Assembly (NCBI GenBank): GCA_018241025.1
Contig: JAFEEQ010000011.1
Span: forward strand, 1 to 64,000
From: Pseudomonadota bacterium
GTDB taxonomy: Bacteria > Pseudomonadota > Alphaproteobacteria > Micropepsales > Micropepsaceae
Length of the DNA stretch: 64,000 nt
Direction: 5' to 3'
Part shown: positions 40,171 to 48,554 of the stretch, piece by piece
Layout of the letters: every line of letters begins with the position of its first letter
How positions within the stretch are numbered: position 1 is the first letter of the stretch
The notes under the pieces: model-generated
The model's input: only the letters and a program-made list of their open reading frames with translations
The model's database searches: none
Told to the model about the DNA's origin: nothing
Translations under genes and position numbers: made by a program

Positions 40171-40404
40171 TCAATCGCGCACGTAATAGGCACGGTCGAC
40201 AAAAGCCGTCGCTTTCGAGGCAGCAGCGCTTGAAGCGTTTGCCCGAGCCGCAAGGGCAAGGGTCGTTACGCCCGAGCTTTTCGAGAAGCTCCTTGTCGCC
40301 ATGGACGATACGATCGCCGCGCTTGACGGAGGTTTCGCTGTTGAAAGCCCCTCCGGCGCTTGCTCATCGATTCAAAAGCTGTGGTCCTGGTTCTTGCGGG
40401 CCAT
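40171..40404 (-). pseudogene. SEC-C zinc-motif protein gene with three +1 frameshifts
   Basis: AGGAG seven bases upstream and ATG at 40404 begin MARKNQDHSF, then TGA. Skipping one base at each of three TTT codons (A-runs 40374-40377, 40344-40346 and 40201-40204 of the plus strand) gives a continuous 76 aa protein. In order it has [50 protein letters not shown] (the SEC-C zinc motif), CLESDGF and VDRAYYVRD with a TGA at 40173. Start and final stop are in the same phase because three shifts add up to one codon. SEC-C motifs bind zinc and occur at the SecA tail and in small proteins. Pseudogene, recoding or local sequence errors are all possible. Confidence 0.7.
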
Positions 40405-40507
40405 GGCGGGCTCCTGTGCTGTGAAGGGCGGGGTGTGTAGCGGAAGGTGGGCGCGATGTCACGGTCCCCAAAATCAAGGGGCGAAGCGAACTAAGCCCAG
40501 ACTAAAT

Positions 40508-40646
40508 CAAATTGTCATGGCCCGCGCCCTCCGACGCCGCCTGCGGCGTCGCTCAGGATGACGTGCGGGCCACCCAGGTGACGCACCACGACGTTCTCAA
40601 GCAGGCGCGGAGCTCCAACTGGGTCGCCCGCAATCGCGGGCGATGA
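40508..40646. repeat. Repeat-like intergenic sequence
   Basis: Contains GACGCCGCCTGCGGCGTC as a dyad, CTCAGGATGACGTGCGGG and GCCCGCAATCGCGGGCGATGAC, pieces typical of the palindromic repeats elsewhere in the window. No gene seen between 40405 and 40653. Confidence 0.45.
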
Positions 40647-40653
40647 CAAGGTT

Positions 40654-40941
40654 TTAGAGTGTATTGCTTAGATCTTCCCACTCGATATTGTGCTGCTGAA
40701 TCAAGTTCAGCTTCCACGCGCGCTTGTACTTCTTCAGCCGCTTCTCGCGCGCAATCGCATCGCGCACATCCTCGAATGTTTCGAAGTACACAAGTGTCTT
40801 CACGTCATAGGTTTTGGTGAATCCTGATACCAGGCCTTCGCGATGCTCCCAAGCGCGGCGCGCCAAATCGTTCGTCACGCCGATGTAAAGCGTACCATTG
40901 CGCTTACTTGCCATGATGTAGGTAAAATATGTCTTCGACAT
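40654..40941 (-). CDS. GIY-YIG nuclease-fold small protein
   Basis: 95 aa. FTYIMASKRNGTLYIGVTND gives the paired GIY-YIG-type strands, followed by LARRAWEHREGLVSGFTKTY, LVYFETFEDVRDAIAREKRL and KKYKRAWKLNLI. This is the single-domain UPF0213/YhbQ-like group, with possible structure-specific DNA cutting activity but unproven roles. Start 40941 is the first Met of the family pattern; sequence upstream is repeat-derived. Confidence 0.88.
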   Translation of the reverse strand: MSKTYFTYIMASKRNGTLYIGVTNDLARRAWEHREGLVSGFTKTYDVKTLVYFETFEDVRDAIAREKRLKKYKRAWKLNLIQQHNIEWEDLSNTL

Positions 40942-41120
40942 CAGCGCGGCGTCACCTGGGTGGCTCACATTCGCGGGCCATGACAATCTTGGCGAATGTC
41001 TCCTACAGGTACCTCTCCTCACTTTGCGGGGACGAGAACAATCTCACCTCCGCGTCACGAAGACGCCAACCTCATTGAGGCTGCCTTAAAGGCTGTAAAA
41101 TGCCCTACAAATTCGGCAAG

Positions 41121-41585
41121 TCAGGTACCTGCAGCCAGCCGTTGCACCGACAGAGAGGTGTATTGATAGAACGTCTCTCCGACAGTGAGCGACACCATGA
41201 CTTGTTCAAATCGCCACTGAGCCATCGGATAGTTCTTCAGTGTCGCTTTGTTCGCATGGTGCGGGCGACCAATGCGGTGTCTTAGCTGCTTAAGCATCTG
41301 ACCATACGCTTGCTCGACTGTTGAAAGGTTTCCTTCAAGGACTGGTCTGACAAAAAATGTCTGCGGCTTGTGACTCCTATGGCTAATCTCTGCGGGCCAA
41401 CCGCCCAATACTTCTTCGTTTGTCCACTTCAAACCGATAGAGCGCGGATTTGCATCTTGAATCTGCGAGGCGGTAGCCTTCAGATCATCTAAAGACGCGG
41501 TCCAAAGAAGGCGTCGGCCGGATCGCTCGAGGAGGAGCCCGTCTCTCAAGCCAAAGGGCGCCACCTTTTTGAATCCAAACATCAT
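41121..41585 (-). CDS. Hypothetical protein coupled to uvrD
   Basis: 154 aa starting in an ATGA overlap with the uvrD stop (41582-41585). It opens MMFGFKKVAPFGLRDGLLLE and contains ASLDDLKATASQIQD, LGGWPAEISHRSHKPQTFFV and VMVSLTVGETFYQYTSLSVQ. No known domain recognised, no signal peptide. The DNA is visibly less GC-rich than its neighbours, which suggests later acquisition. The reading frame is also open upstream within uvrD, but that part is a shadow. Confidence 0.55.
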   Translation of the reverse strand: MMFGFKKVAPFGLRDGLLLERSGRRLLWTASLDDLKATASQIQDANPRSIGLKWTNEEVLGGWPAEISHRSHKPQTFFVRPVLEGNLSTVEQAYGQMLKQLRHRIGRPHHANKATLKNYPMAQWRFEQVMVSLTVGETFYQYTSLSVQRLAAGT

Positions 41586-43900
41586 CCCCTCGTCACGAAC
41601 GTATCGATCACTTTCTTCTCGCCGGCCTTGTCGAAGCTCACCGTGAGCTTGTTGCCCTCCACGAACGTCACGCGGCCGTAGCCGAATTTCTGGTGGAAGA
41701 CGCGGTCGCCTCTTGCATAGGCCGATGCCGCGGGATCGCTGGTCTGGATCGTGTGCGCCTGGGCTTCGATCAGCGGTGCGCGGCTGCGCACGCCGCCGCT
41801 GGCGGCGCGGTTCGCCTGGGCGCGGCGCCAGCCGGGCGAGTCGTAAGTGGACGCGAAGCCGCCGGCGTTCATGTTGTCGCGGAAGCCCATACTGCCGCCA
41901 TAGAAGCCCTCGTCGACCACGGCATCGACATGCTCTTCGGGCAGCTCGGTGATGAAGCGCGAGGGCAATGCGCTCTGCCATGAGCCGTGCACGCGGCGGT
42001 TGGCGGCGAAGCTCACGCGGATGCGCTGGCGCGCGCGCGTCAGCCCGACATAGGCGAGACGGCGCTCTTCTTCGAGTCCGGCGAGGCCGTTCTCGTCCAT
42101 GGTGCGCTGGCTCGGGAACAGGCCTTCCTCCCAGCCGGGCAGGAATACGGTGTTGAATTCGAGGCCCTTCGCTGCGTGCAGCGTCATCAGGTTGATGCGG
42201 TCGCCGCTTTCGTCCTGCGCGATCTCCATCACCAGCGAGACGTGTTCGAGAAACGCCGCGAGGCTCTCGAAGCCTTCCATCGAGCGGACGAATTCCTTCA
42301 GGTTCTCGAGCCGGCCCGGCGCCTCGGCCGATTTGTCGTTCTTGAGCATGTCGGTGTAGCCGCATTCGTCGAGCACCATCTCGGCGAGCTCGGTATGCGG
42401 GATCACCTGCGACGTGTCGGTCCAGCGCTGGATGTTCGCGGCGAGTTCGCCGAGCGCCTTGCGCGCCTTGGGCGGCAGCTCGTCGGTCTGCGCGATCTCG
42501 CGTGCCGAGGCGAGCAGCGGCATCTGGCGCGCCCGCGCGAAAGTGTGCAGCGCCTGCACCGAGGCATCGCCGATCCCGCGCTTCGGCTTGTTGACTATGC
42601 GCTCGAAAGCCAGATCGTCGTCACCCTGCGCGATCAGCCGCAGATAGGCCATCGCATCGCGGATTTCCGCGCGCTCGTAGAAGCGCGGGCCGCCGATGAC
42701 TCGATAGGGCAGGCCGAGCGCGATGAAGCGGTCTTCGAATTCGCGCATCTGGAACGAAGCACGCACCAGGATCGCCATCTCGCCGAAGGGCTGGCCCTGG
42801 CGGTGCAGGTCTTCGGCGTCGCTCGCGATGTTGCGCGCCTCTTCCTCGGCATCCCACACGCCCTGCACGCGGATCTTCTCGCCCGGATCGCCTTCGGTCC
42901 ACAGCGTCTTGCCGAGGCGGCCCTTGTTGGCGTCGATCAGTCCCGAGGCTGCGCCCAATATCGCGGGCGTCGAGCGGTAGTTGCGTTCGAGGCGAATGAC
43001 TTTCGCGCCGGGGAAATCGCGCTCGAAGCGCAGGATGTTCTCGACCTCCGCGCCGCGCCAGCCATAGATCGACTGGTCGTCGTCGCCGACGACGCAGACA
43101 TTGCCCGAGGCGGTGCCGAGGATCTTGAGCCAGAGATACTGGACCGCGTTGGTGTCCTGATACTCGTCGACCAGGATGTAGCGGAAGCGGTCACGATAAT
43201 CGGCAAGGATGTCGGGGTGGGTCTTCAGGATGTTGAGCGAGTGGACCAGCAGGTCGCCGAAATCGGCGGCGTTCAGATCCTTCAGCCGCTGCTGGTACTG
43301 CGCATAGAGCTCCACGCCCTTGCCGAATGCATAGCCGTGGCCTTCGCCGGACGGCACGTCGGCGGGCCCGAGGCCGCGGTTCTTCCAGCCGTCGATCGCC
43401 GCCATCAGCGTGCGCGCAGGCCAGCGCTTCTCGTCGATATTCGCCGCCTCGATCAGCTGCTTCATCAGGCGGAGCTGGTCGTCGGTGTCGAGGATGGTGA
43501 AGTTGGATTTCAGGCCGACCAGCTCCGCATGACGCCGCAGCATGCGCGCGCCGATGGCGTGGAAGGTGCCGAGCCACTGCATGCCCTCGACCACGCCGCC
43601 GATGAGGGCGCCGATGCGCTCCTTCATCTCGCGCGCCGCCTTGTTGGTGAAGGTCACGGCGAGGATCTGGCCCGGCCAGGCCTTGCGGGTCGTGAGGATG
43701 TGCGCGAGGCGCGTGGTCAGCACGCGCGTCTTGCCGGTGCCGGCACCGGCGAGCACGAGCACCGGGCCATCGGTCGCCAGCACGGCTTCGCGCTGCTCGG
43801 GATTCAGCCCGGCGAGATAGGGCGGCTCGCGATGCACGGCCGGCTCATGCGGCTCCTCACCAAAGGCGTCGTCGAGAGGGTCCGAATAGCGGCCGCTCAT
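41582..43900 (-). CDS. uvrD: UvrD/PcrA-type SF1 DNA helicase
   Basis: 772 aa. Helicase motifs in order: LNPEQREAVLATDGPVLVLA, GAGTGKTRVL (Walker A), AVTFTNKAAREMKERI, LVDEYQDTN (motif II), VVGDDDQSIYGWRGA, RLERNYRST, LMTLHAAKGLEF and VGLTRAR. The C-terminal ~60 residues (DRVFHQKFGYGRVTFVEGNK) form the Tudor-like domain of PcrA/UvrD that contacts RNA polymerase. Start: ATG at 43900, with an in-frame GTG at 43912 as alternative; neither has a strong Shine-Dalgarno. Confidence 0.95.
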   Translation of the reverse strand: MSGRYSDPLDDAFGEEPHEPAVHREPPYLAGLNPEQREAVLATDGPVLVLAGAGTGKTRVLTTRLAHILTTRKAWPGQILAVTFTNKAAREMKERIGALIGGVVEGMQWLGTFHAIGARMLRRHAELVGLKSNFTILDTDDQLRLMKQLIEAANIDEKRWPARTLMAAIDGWKNRGLGPADVPSGEGHGYAFGKGVELYAQYQQRLKDLNAADFGDLLVHSLNILKTHPDILADYRDRFRYILVDEYQDTNAVQYLWLKILGTASGNVCVVGDDDQSIYGWRGAEVENILRFERDFPGAKVIRLERNYRSTPAILGAASGLIDANKGRLGKTLWTEGDPGEKIRVQGVWDAEEEARNIASDAEDLHRQGQPFGEMAILVRASFQMREFEDRFIALGLPYRVIGGPRFYERAEIRDAMAYLRLIAQGDDDLAFERIVNKPKRGIGDASVQALHTFARARQMPLLASAREIAQTDELPPKARKALGELAANIQRWTDTSQVIPHTELAEMVLDECGYTDMLKNDKSAEAPGRLENLKEFVRSMEGFESLAAFLEHVSLVMEIAQDESGDRINLMTLHAAKGLEFNTVFLPGWEEGLFPSQRTMDENGLAGLEEERRLAYVGLTRARQRIRVSFAANRRVHGSWQSALPSRFITELPEEHVDAVVDEGFYGGSMGFRDNMNAGGFASTYDSPGWRRAQANRAASGGVRSRAPLIEAQAHTIQTSDPAASAYARGDRVFHQKFGYGRVTFVEGNKLTVSFDKAGEKKVIDTFVTRG

Positions 43901-43969
43901 GGGGTGGAACACGATTCACGGGACATGGAACCAATGTAGAACCTGGCGGCGCGGATTGCACCCCTTGGC

Positions 43970-44149
43970 TCAGAGCCAATGCCCGCCGCCCAGCCAGACA
44001 AACGCCACGGCGGAACCCGCGATGGCCAGCAGCCCGATCAGGCGGCCCGCCCGGCTGTCGTCCTGGCGCGCGATCCAGAACAGCGCGATGCCGGCGGCGA
44101 AGACCGCCAGCAGGACGAGGACGATGGCGATGTTGCCGACCGTGGCCAT
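43970..44149 (-). CDS. Small two-helix membrane protein
   Basis: 59 aa. Two hydrophobic stretches (IAIVLVLLAVFAAGIALFWI and LIGLLAIAGSAVAFVWLGGG) are separated by a polar ARQDDSRAGR loop. The frame runs cleanly from ATG at 44149 to TGA at 43972 in a gap that would otherwise be empty. Function unknown. Confidence 0.6.
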   Translation of the reverse strand: MATVGNIAIVLVLLAVFAAGIALFWIARQDDSRAGRLIGLLAIAGSAVAFVWLGGGHWL

Positions 44150-44191
44150 GAGGACAAATTGCCAGAGTCGCGGGGAACTTCCCAGCGCGCG

Positions 44192-44440
44192 TCAGGCCGC
44201 CCGGGTGCAGCCATCCGGTTTGAGTACCCGCTTGGTCGACGCGGGATATTTCTCCAGCATCCGCGGCGGGCGCACCGGGCGGGGCACGAGGTTGCCGCCG
44301 CAGTTCGGGCAGACGCCTTTCAGCGCATGCGCCGCGCAATCGGCGCAGAAGGTGCACTCGAAGGTACAGATGCGCGCCTCCATCGAGTCCGGCGGCAGAT
44401 CCTTGTCGCAGCATTCGCAGTTGGGGCGCAGTTCGAGCAT
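44192..44440 (-). CDS. DUF1272 cysteine-rich protein
   Basis: 82 aa. MLELRPNCECCDKDLPPDS, ARICTFECTFCADCA and CPNCGGNLVPRPVRPP match the DUF1272 family: eight or more cysteines arranged as two zinc-ribbon-like sites. Cytoplasmic, function unknown. Single-gene unit. Confidence 0.88.
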   Translation of the reverse strand: MLELRPNCECCDKDLPPDSMEARICTFECTFCADCAAHALKGVCPNCGGNLVPRPVRPPRMLEKYPASTKRVLKPDGCTRAA

Positions 44441-44507
44441 GGCGGTCTCCTTCGCATCAGCTTACGCGGGGCCGCTGCAAGCGGTGAAGGCCGATCCGCC
44501 CGCAGAT

Positions 44508-45095
44508 TCAGCCTTCTGCGTTCCGCCGGAACAGCCAGTTCAGGAAGGCGAGCAGCCCGCACAGAGCGAAGAAGCCGATCACGATCTCGCCGCTGCGCGT
44601 CAGGCTTCGCGCAGTCTCGCCCCAGTCAATCTTGCCGAAATCGAGCTTCTGGAATCTGGGCTTCACGGGAGCCGATGACGACTGTGTCGTTGCCATGGGT
44701 CCGGTCTGACCCAACGGTGCGCCTTCCAGACGGAACGCGATGATCGCCTGGTGGCCCGGCGATGCAATGGGCGTCTTGCCGCGATAGGCCGGTGTGCTGC
44801 GCCAATGCGTCGCCACGCAGGCGACGGCCGCGTTGTCGAGCTCGTCGTAACCGCTGGACTTCAAGACCTTCACATGGGTGATGTTGCCCTCGGTATCCAC
44901 GTCATAGGACACCAGCACGTCACCGGAATGGCCGAGCCGTGTCGACAGCGCCGGATAGAAGATATCGCATCTATGCGTTCCGGCGACCGCCTTGCTGGGG
45001 GTAATGGGCTGCGTGCGGCTTTCGCCGAAGCTGTCATCGGCCGATGCACTGACAGCGAAACAGAGAAGGGCGGCGATGCCCAATGTGATGCGCAT
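44508..45095 (-). CDS. TonB C-terminal-like domain protein with C-terminal membrane anchor
   Basis: 195 aa. Signal peptide (MRITLGIAALLCFAVSASA), a domain resembling the TonB C-terminus (GDVLVSYDVDTEGNITHVKV, LKSSGYDELDNAAV, then THWRSTPAYRGKTP), a polar linker and a last membrane helix (IVIGFFALCGLLAFLNWLF) ending RRNAEG. TonB itself has its membrane helix at the N-terminus, so this reversed layout is not a standard energy transducer. No exbB, exbD or receptor gene is near. Confidence 0.75.
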   Translation of the reverse strand: MRITLGIAALLCFAVSASADDSFGESRTQPITPSKAVAGTHRCDIFYPALSTRLGHSGDVLVSYDVDTEGNITHVKVLKSSGYDELDNAAVACVATHWRSTPAYRGKTPIASPGHQAIIAFRLEGAPLGQTGPMATTQSSSAPVKPRFQKLDFGKIDWGETARSLTRSGEIVIGFFALCGLLAFLNWLFRRNAEG

Positions 45096-45152
45096 GGGAA
45101 TTCCAGCCTGATGTGAACGGCACAACGCAACACGTCCCAGTGGGGACCGATG

Positions 45153-46328
45153 CTACGATAGCCCAAGCTCGCGCAGGATGGCTTCGCGATGTTCGTCCAG
45201 GTCGGGGGCATGCGCGCGGGTTTTGGGGTCGGTGTGGCCGGAAAGCTTCACCGGATTGCCCTGCATGCGGATCGCGCCGAGATCGGGATCCTCGGTCTCG
45301 ATGATCATGTTGCGGTGGAGAACCTGCGGGTCGGCCATCACGTCGGCGACGGTGTTGAGCGGACCGCAAGGCACCGCTGCTTCGTCCAGCTTCGCGAGCC
45401 AATGCTTCGACTCGTGGGCCGACAGCGCGACCTCCATCTCCTGCGTCAGCACATCGACGTTGTGGACGCGCTTCGGATTGGAGGTGAAGCGTTCGTCGGC
45501 GATCAGATCCTCGCGGCCGATCACGCGGGCGACGCGGGCGAAGAGGTCGTCATTGCCGGCGGCGATGGCGATGTGGCCGTCTTTCGTCGCGAAGGCTGCG
45601 AAGGGCGCGATGGAAGGATGGCGGCTGCCCAGCGGTCCAGGAACCTGTCCGGTCGCGACATAGCGCGAGATCGCGTTCTCGAGCAGCGCGACCTGGCTGT
45701 CGAGCATCGCGATGTCGACCTTCTGTCCTTTGCCGGTCCGGGTTCGATCGTAGAGCGCGGTGATCATGCCGATGACGGCGAAGAGGCCGGCGGAGAGATC
45801 GCCGGTCGAGGTGCCGACGCGGGTCGGCGGCGAATCCGGATGTCCGGTCAGGCTCATCACCCCGCCCATCGCCTGCACCACCATGTCGTAGGCGGGGCGC
45901 TTGGCGTAAGGCCCGGTATGGCCGAAGCCGGAGACGGCACAATAGATCAGTTTCGGATAGCGATCCTTGATCTGCTCATAGCCGTAGCCGAGCTTTTCCA
46001 TCGTCCCGCCGCGATAATTCTCGACCAGGATGTCGGCGCGTTCGAGCAGGGCTTCGAAGATCGCGCGGTCGCCTTCGGCCTTGAGATCGAGCGCGATGGA
46101 TTCCTTGGCGCGGTTGACGCTCATGAAATAGCCGGACTTCACCTCGCCCGACGGGGTCTTCACGAAGGGGCCGATGTGACGGCTGTCGTCGCCGCTGCGC
46201 GGCGGTTCGACCTTGATCACGCGCGCGCCGAGCTCGTTCAGCATCAGCGCGGCATAGGGACCCGCGAGCACGCGGGTGAGATCGACGACGAGAAGGCCGG
46301 AAAGCGGGCCGGTGTGTTGCTGAGTCAT
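45153..46328 (-). CDS. Family III CoA-transferase (CaiB/BaiF)
   Basis: 391 aa. N-terminal GLLVVDLTRVLAGPYAALML, NRAKESIALDLKAEG, and the catalytic Asp probably in STGDLSAGLFAVIGM, with KVDIAMLDSQVALLEN after it. These enzymes move CoA between carboxylic acids. The acyl partner cannot be read from sequence, and no acyl-CoA dehydrogenase or ligase gene is adjacent. Confidence 0.9.
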   Translation of the reverse strand: MTQQHTGPLSGLLVVDLTRVLAGPYAALMLNELGARVIKVEPPRSGDDSRHIGPFVKTPSGEVKSGYFMSVNRAKESIALDLKAEGDRAIFEALLERADILVENYRGGTMEKLGYGYEQIKDRYPKLIYCAVSGFGHTGPYAKRPAYDMVVQAMGGVMSLTGHPDSPPTRVGTSTGDLSAGLFAVIGMITALYDRTRTGKGQKVDIAMLDSQVALLENAISRYVATGQVPGPLGSRHPSIAPFAAFATKDGHIAIAAGNDDLFARVARVIGREDLIADERFTSNPKRVHNVDVLTQEMEVALSAHESKHWLAKLDEAAVPCGPLNTVADVMADPQVLHRNMIIETEDPDLGAIRMQGNPVKLSGHTDPKTRAHAPDLDEHREAILRELGLS

Positions 46329-46386
46329 TCAACCGTCATAGCAGATTTAAATTCCTTCGCCCCCGCTGAAGCGGGGGCGAAGGGGA

Positions 46387-46569
46387 TCAGTTGGACTCAT
46401 CCAGCTTGTGCGCATCCGCCACGGCGCGCTCCTTCTCCGCCCGCGCCTTGGCGAGGTCGCGGACCGGCTTGGCAATACCGTGTTTGACGCGGTTCGCCTC
46501 GGCTTCGACAGCCTTGGCGTCGCGGGCCTTCGCCTTGCGGGCGCGGCGAAGATTGACGATGTCGGCCAT
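46387..46569 (-). CDS. DUF4169 small protein
   Basis: 60 aa. MADIVNLRRARKAKARDAKA, followed by EANRVKHG and an Ala/Lys/Glu-rich helix, is the DUF4169 pattern common in alphaproteobacteria. Function unknown. A conserved partner gene (an RHH protein at 47480-47689) lies nearby but not adjacent. Confidence 0.8.
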   Translation of the reverse strand: MADIVNLRRARKAKARDAKAVEAEANRVKHGIAKPVRDLAKARAEKERAVADAHKLDESN

Positions 46570-46610
46570 GATGCTTCGTGCTCCGGACGCAACGTCCTAA
46601 CACGAAACCA

Positions 46611-46771
46611 ACCCTCCCCCTGAGGGAGGGTCGATAAAATTTCCGAGGTCCGTGAGCGACAGCGAACGGACGCGAGAAATTTTTCGGGGAGGGGTCGGGC
46701 TTTTGAGCTCGACGTCAGACCCCTCCCCGAAATTCGCGTTGCGAATTTCGACCCTCCCTCAAGGGGAGGGT
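46611..46771. repeat. Composite palindromic repeat, copy A
   Basis: ACCCTCCCCCTGAGGGAGGGT at one end and its mirror at the other flank GGGGAGGGGTCGG / CCCCTCCCC arms and a GAAATTCGC dyad. The same element in opposite orientation lies at 48408-48546, so the two copies bracket the genes at 46778-48393. Confidence 0.85.
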
Positions 46772-46777
46772 GAATTT

Positions 46778-47377
46778 CTACCCGTTGTCGCGCGCCTGGG
46801 ACCGGGCATAGGCAGGGCGGGCGGTGACGCGGGCGAGATAGTCGTCGTAGTGCTTGCGCTGGGGGAACAGCGAGCCCTTGAAGAACGCGATGGTCGATCC
46901 GTAGAGGATGTCGGCCGCCGAGAATTCGTCGCCCAGCATATAGGGCGTCTTTTCGAGCGGCTCGGAGATCGCGCCCTCGATGTCCTCGAGCGCGCCGAAG
47001 CCGGTCGGCTTGTCCTTGTCCCAGCCCTGGAAGCGGGCGGTCGCCGCCGGCTCGACCGCGGCGGCATAGAAGAACAGCCAGCGGACATATTCGGCGCGGT
47101 TGTTGTGGCCGGGCAGGGGGCCGAGCGGCACCTTCTGGTGGCTGTCGGTCAGGTAGAGGCAGATCGCCGCCGACTCGGTGACGATCTCGTTGTAGACCTT
47201 GATCGCCGGAACTTTCTTGAGCGGATTGATCGCCTTGTAGGAATCGGGCGCCGGCTTGCCGGTGCCGTCGCCGCGCAGGATGTCGACCAGCTCGATCTTG
47301 TAGTCGACGCCGAGTTCTTCGAGCAGCCAGATGATGCGCGAGGAGCGCGAACGCGGGGCGTGATAGAGCGTGATCAT
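46778..47377 (-). CDS. Glutathione S-transferase family protein
   Basis: 199 aa. Thioredoxin-like N-domain (MITLYHAPRSRSSRIIWLLE) with KKVPAIKV cis-proline and VTESAAICLYLTD glutathione-binding Glu-Ser, then an all-helical C-domain with YMLGDEFSAADILYGSTIAF. The likely catalytic residue is one of the serines in SRSSR. Beta/zeta-like class; substrate unknown. Its end lies seven bases from repeat copy A. Confidence 0.9.
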   Translation of the reverse strand: MITLYHAPRSRSSRIIWLLEELGVDYKIELVDILRGDGTGKPAPDSYKAINPLKKVPAIKVYNEIVTESAAICLYLTDSHQKVPLGPLPGHNNRAEYVRWLFFYAAAVEPAATARFQGWDKDKPTGFGALEDIEGAISEPLEKTPYMLGDEFSAADILYGSTIAFFKGSLFPQRKHYDDYLARVTARPAYARSQARDNG

Positions 47378-47479
47378 GAAGGATCTCCGGGCGTGAAGTA
47401 TTCCGATTATTGCCCATCTGCGACAGATACGTGACAGGGGCGAAACGAACTTTACTGCGGCATCCCTGACAGCCTGATG

Positions 47480-47689
47480 TCAGGAACCGCGCCCCGCAGC
47501 GGAAAGCGCCAGGAGGCGCAGCGCACTGGCCAGCGGACGGGCGCCCCGACCGGCATCGATCCGCGCCACCAGCGCGGCCAGACTCACCCCTTCGCGCCGG
47601 GCCTCCGCCTCGACGACCGCCCAGAATTCAGCTTCGAGCGCCACGCTGGTGCGATGGCCGGAGAGGGAGAAGGAGCGCTTCTTCAGCAT
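47480..47689 (-). CDS. Ribbon-helix-helix domain protein
   Basis: 69 aa. RSFSLSGHRTSVALEAEFWA followed by VVEAEARREGVSLAALVARI has the strand-helix-helix pattern of small RHH DNA-binding proteins found widely in alphaproteobacteria. It starts two bases after the end of the methyltransferase gene, so they form one unit. A direct target is unknown. Confidence 0.75.
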   Translation of the reverse strand: MLKKRSFSLSGHRTSVALEAEFWAVVEAEARREGVSLAALVARIDAGRGARPLASALRLLALSAAGRGS

Positions 47690-47691
47690 CG

Positions 47692-48393
47692 TCAGATCTC
47701 GCGGAACGCGAAGGTCTTCATGCTCTGCGCCAGCTTGCGTGCGGCGCGGGCGGGCTTGAGCAGCAGGCGCGGCAGCCGCAACGCCTTCACCGTGCCGGCC
47801 ATCAGCACCGCGTTGCGGTCGGTATAGTCGGGACTGTCGAGCAGGCGCACCTGCCTGAAGCTCGTCCGCATCGGGGCCGCGAGATCGAAGGGCAGTGGGT
47901 CGTCGTCATCGGCGACGATCACATTGACGAGCAGGATGCCGCTGCGCCGCAGCCGTGCACGCGCGGCGGCGAAGAATGCCTTGCGGCGGAACTGGCGGGG
48001 AATGCCGCTCTGCGTATAGGCGTCGAGGACGATGGCGTCGTAGCGTCTGGCGTCGCGGCGCAGGAAGCGGGCGCCATCGCCGATATGGCAAACGACGCTG
48101 TCCGGCAGATGGAAATAGCGCCGCGCCACGTCGATTGAAGCGGGATCGATCTCGACCATCGTCACGCGCACCCCGGCGCGGGTCAGCATGGTGGCGAGCG
48201 TCCCGCCGCCGCAGCCGATCATCAGCACGTCGCGCGCCTTAGCCTGGCGCAGGAGGCCGTACATCGCATGGATATAGTCGGCGAGGCTGATGCCGTTGCG
48301 ATCGGCGGCGCTGTGATGCGTGGTGCCTTCCCAATAGGAGACGCGCCCGGTGGCGTTGTTGTGCTCGATGGCGAAGAGTGCGCGATGACCCAT
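47692..48393 (-). CDS. Spermidine-synthase-like methyltransferase-fold protein
   Basis: 233 aa. Rossmann core with VLMIGCGGGTLATMLTRAGV, MVEIDPASIDVARRYF, HIGDGARFLRR and YDAIVLDAYTQSGIPRQF, the arrangement of spermidine synthases and their relatives. The N-terminus (GRVSYWEGTTHHSAADRNG) also resembles the polyamine-synthase strand region. It is shorter than true spermidine synthases (about 280 aa), so aminopropyl transfer is only a possibility. Start 48393 is close to repeat copy B. Confidence 0.75.
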   Translation of the reverse strand: MGHRALFAIEHNNATGRVSYWEGTTHHSAADRNGISLADYIHAMYGLLRQAKARDVLMIGCGGGTLATMLTRAGVRVTMVEIDPASIDVARRYFHLPDSVVCHIGDGARFLRRDARRYDAIVLDAYTQSGIPRQFRRKAFFAAARARLRRSGILLVNVIVADDDDPLPFDLAAPMRTSFRQVRLLDSPDYTDRNAVLMAGTVKALRLPRLLLKPARAARKLAQSMKTFAFREI

Positions 48394-48407
48394 TACGTTA
48401 ATCTCCA

Positions 48408-48546
48408 ACCCTCCCCTTGAGGGAGGGTCGAAATTCGCGAAGCGAATTTCGGGGAGGGGTCGGACATTGAGCGCGACGTCCGACCCCTCCCCGAAAAATC
48501 TCTCGCTGCGCTCAAGATTTTGTCGACCCTCCCTCAAGGGGAGGGT
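48408..48546. repeat. Composite palindromic repeat, copy B (inverted)
   Basis: Begins ACCCTCCCCTTGAGGGAGGG and continues TCGAAATTCGCGAAGCGAAT, matching the reverse complement of 46611-46771 over most of its length. Confidence 0.85.
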
Positions 48547-48554
48547 AGCTCTAC

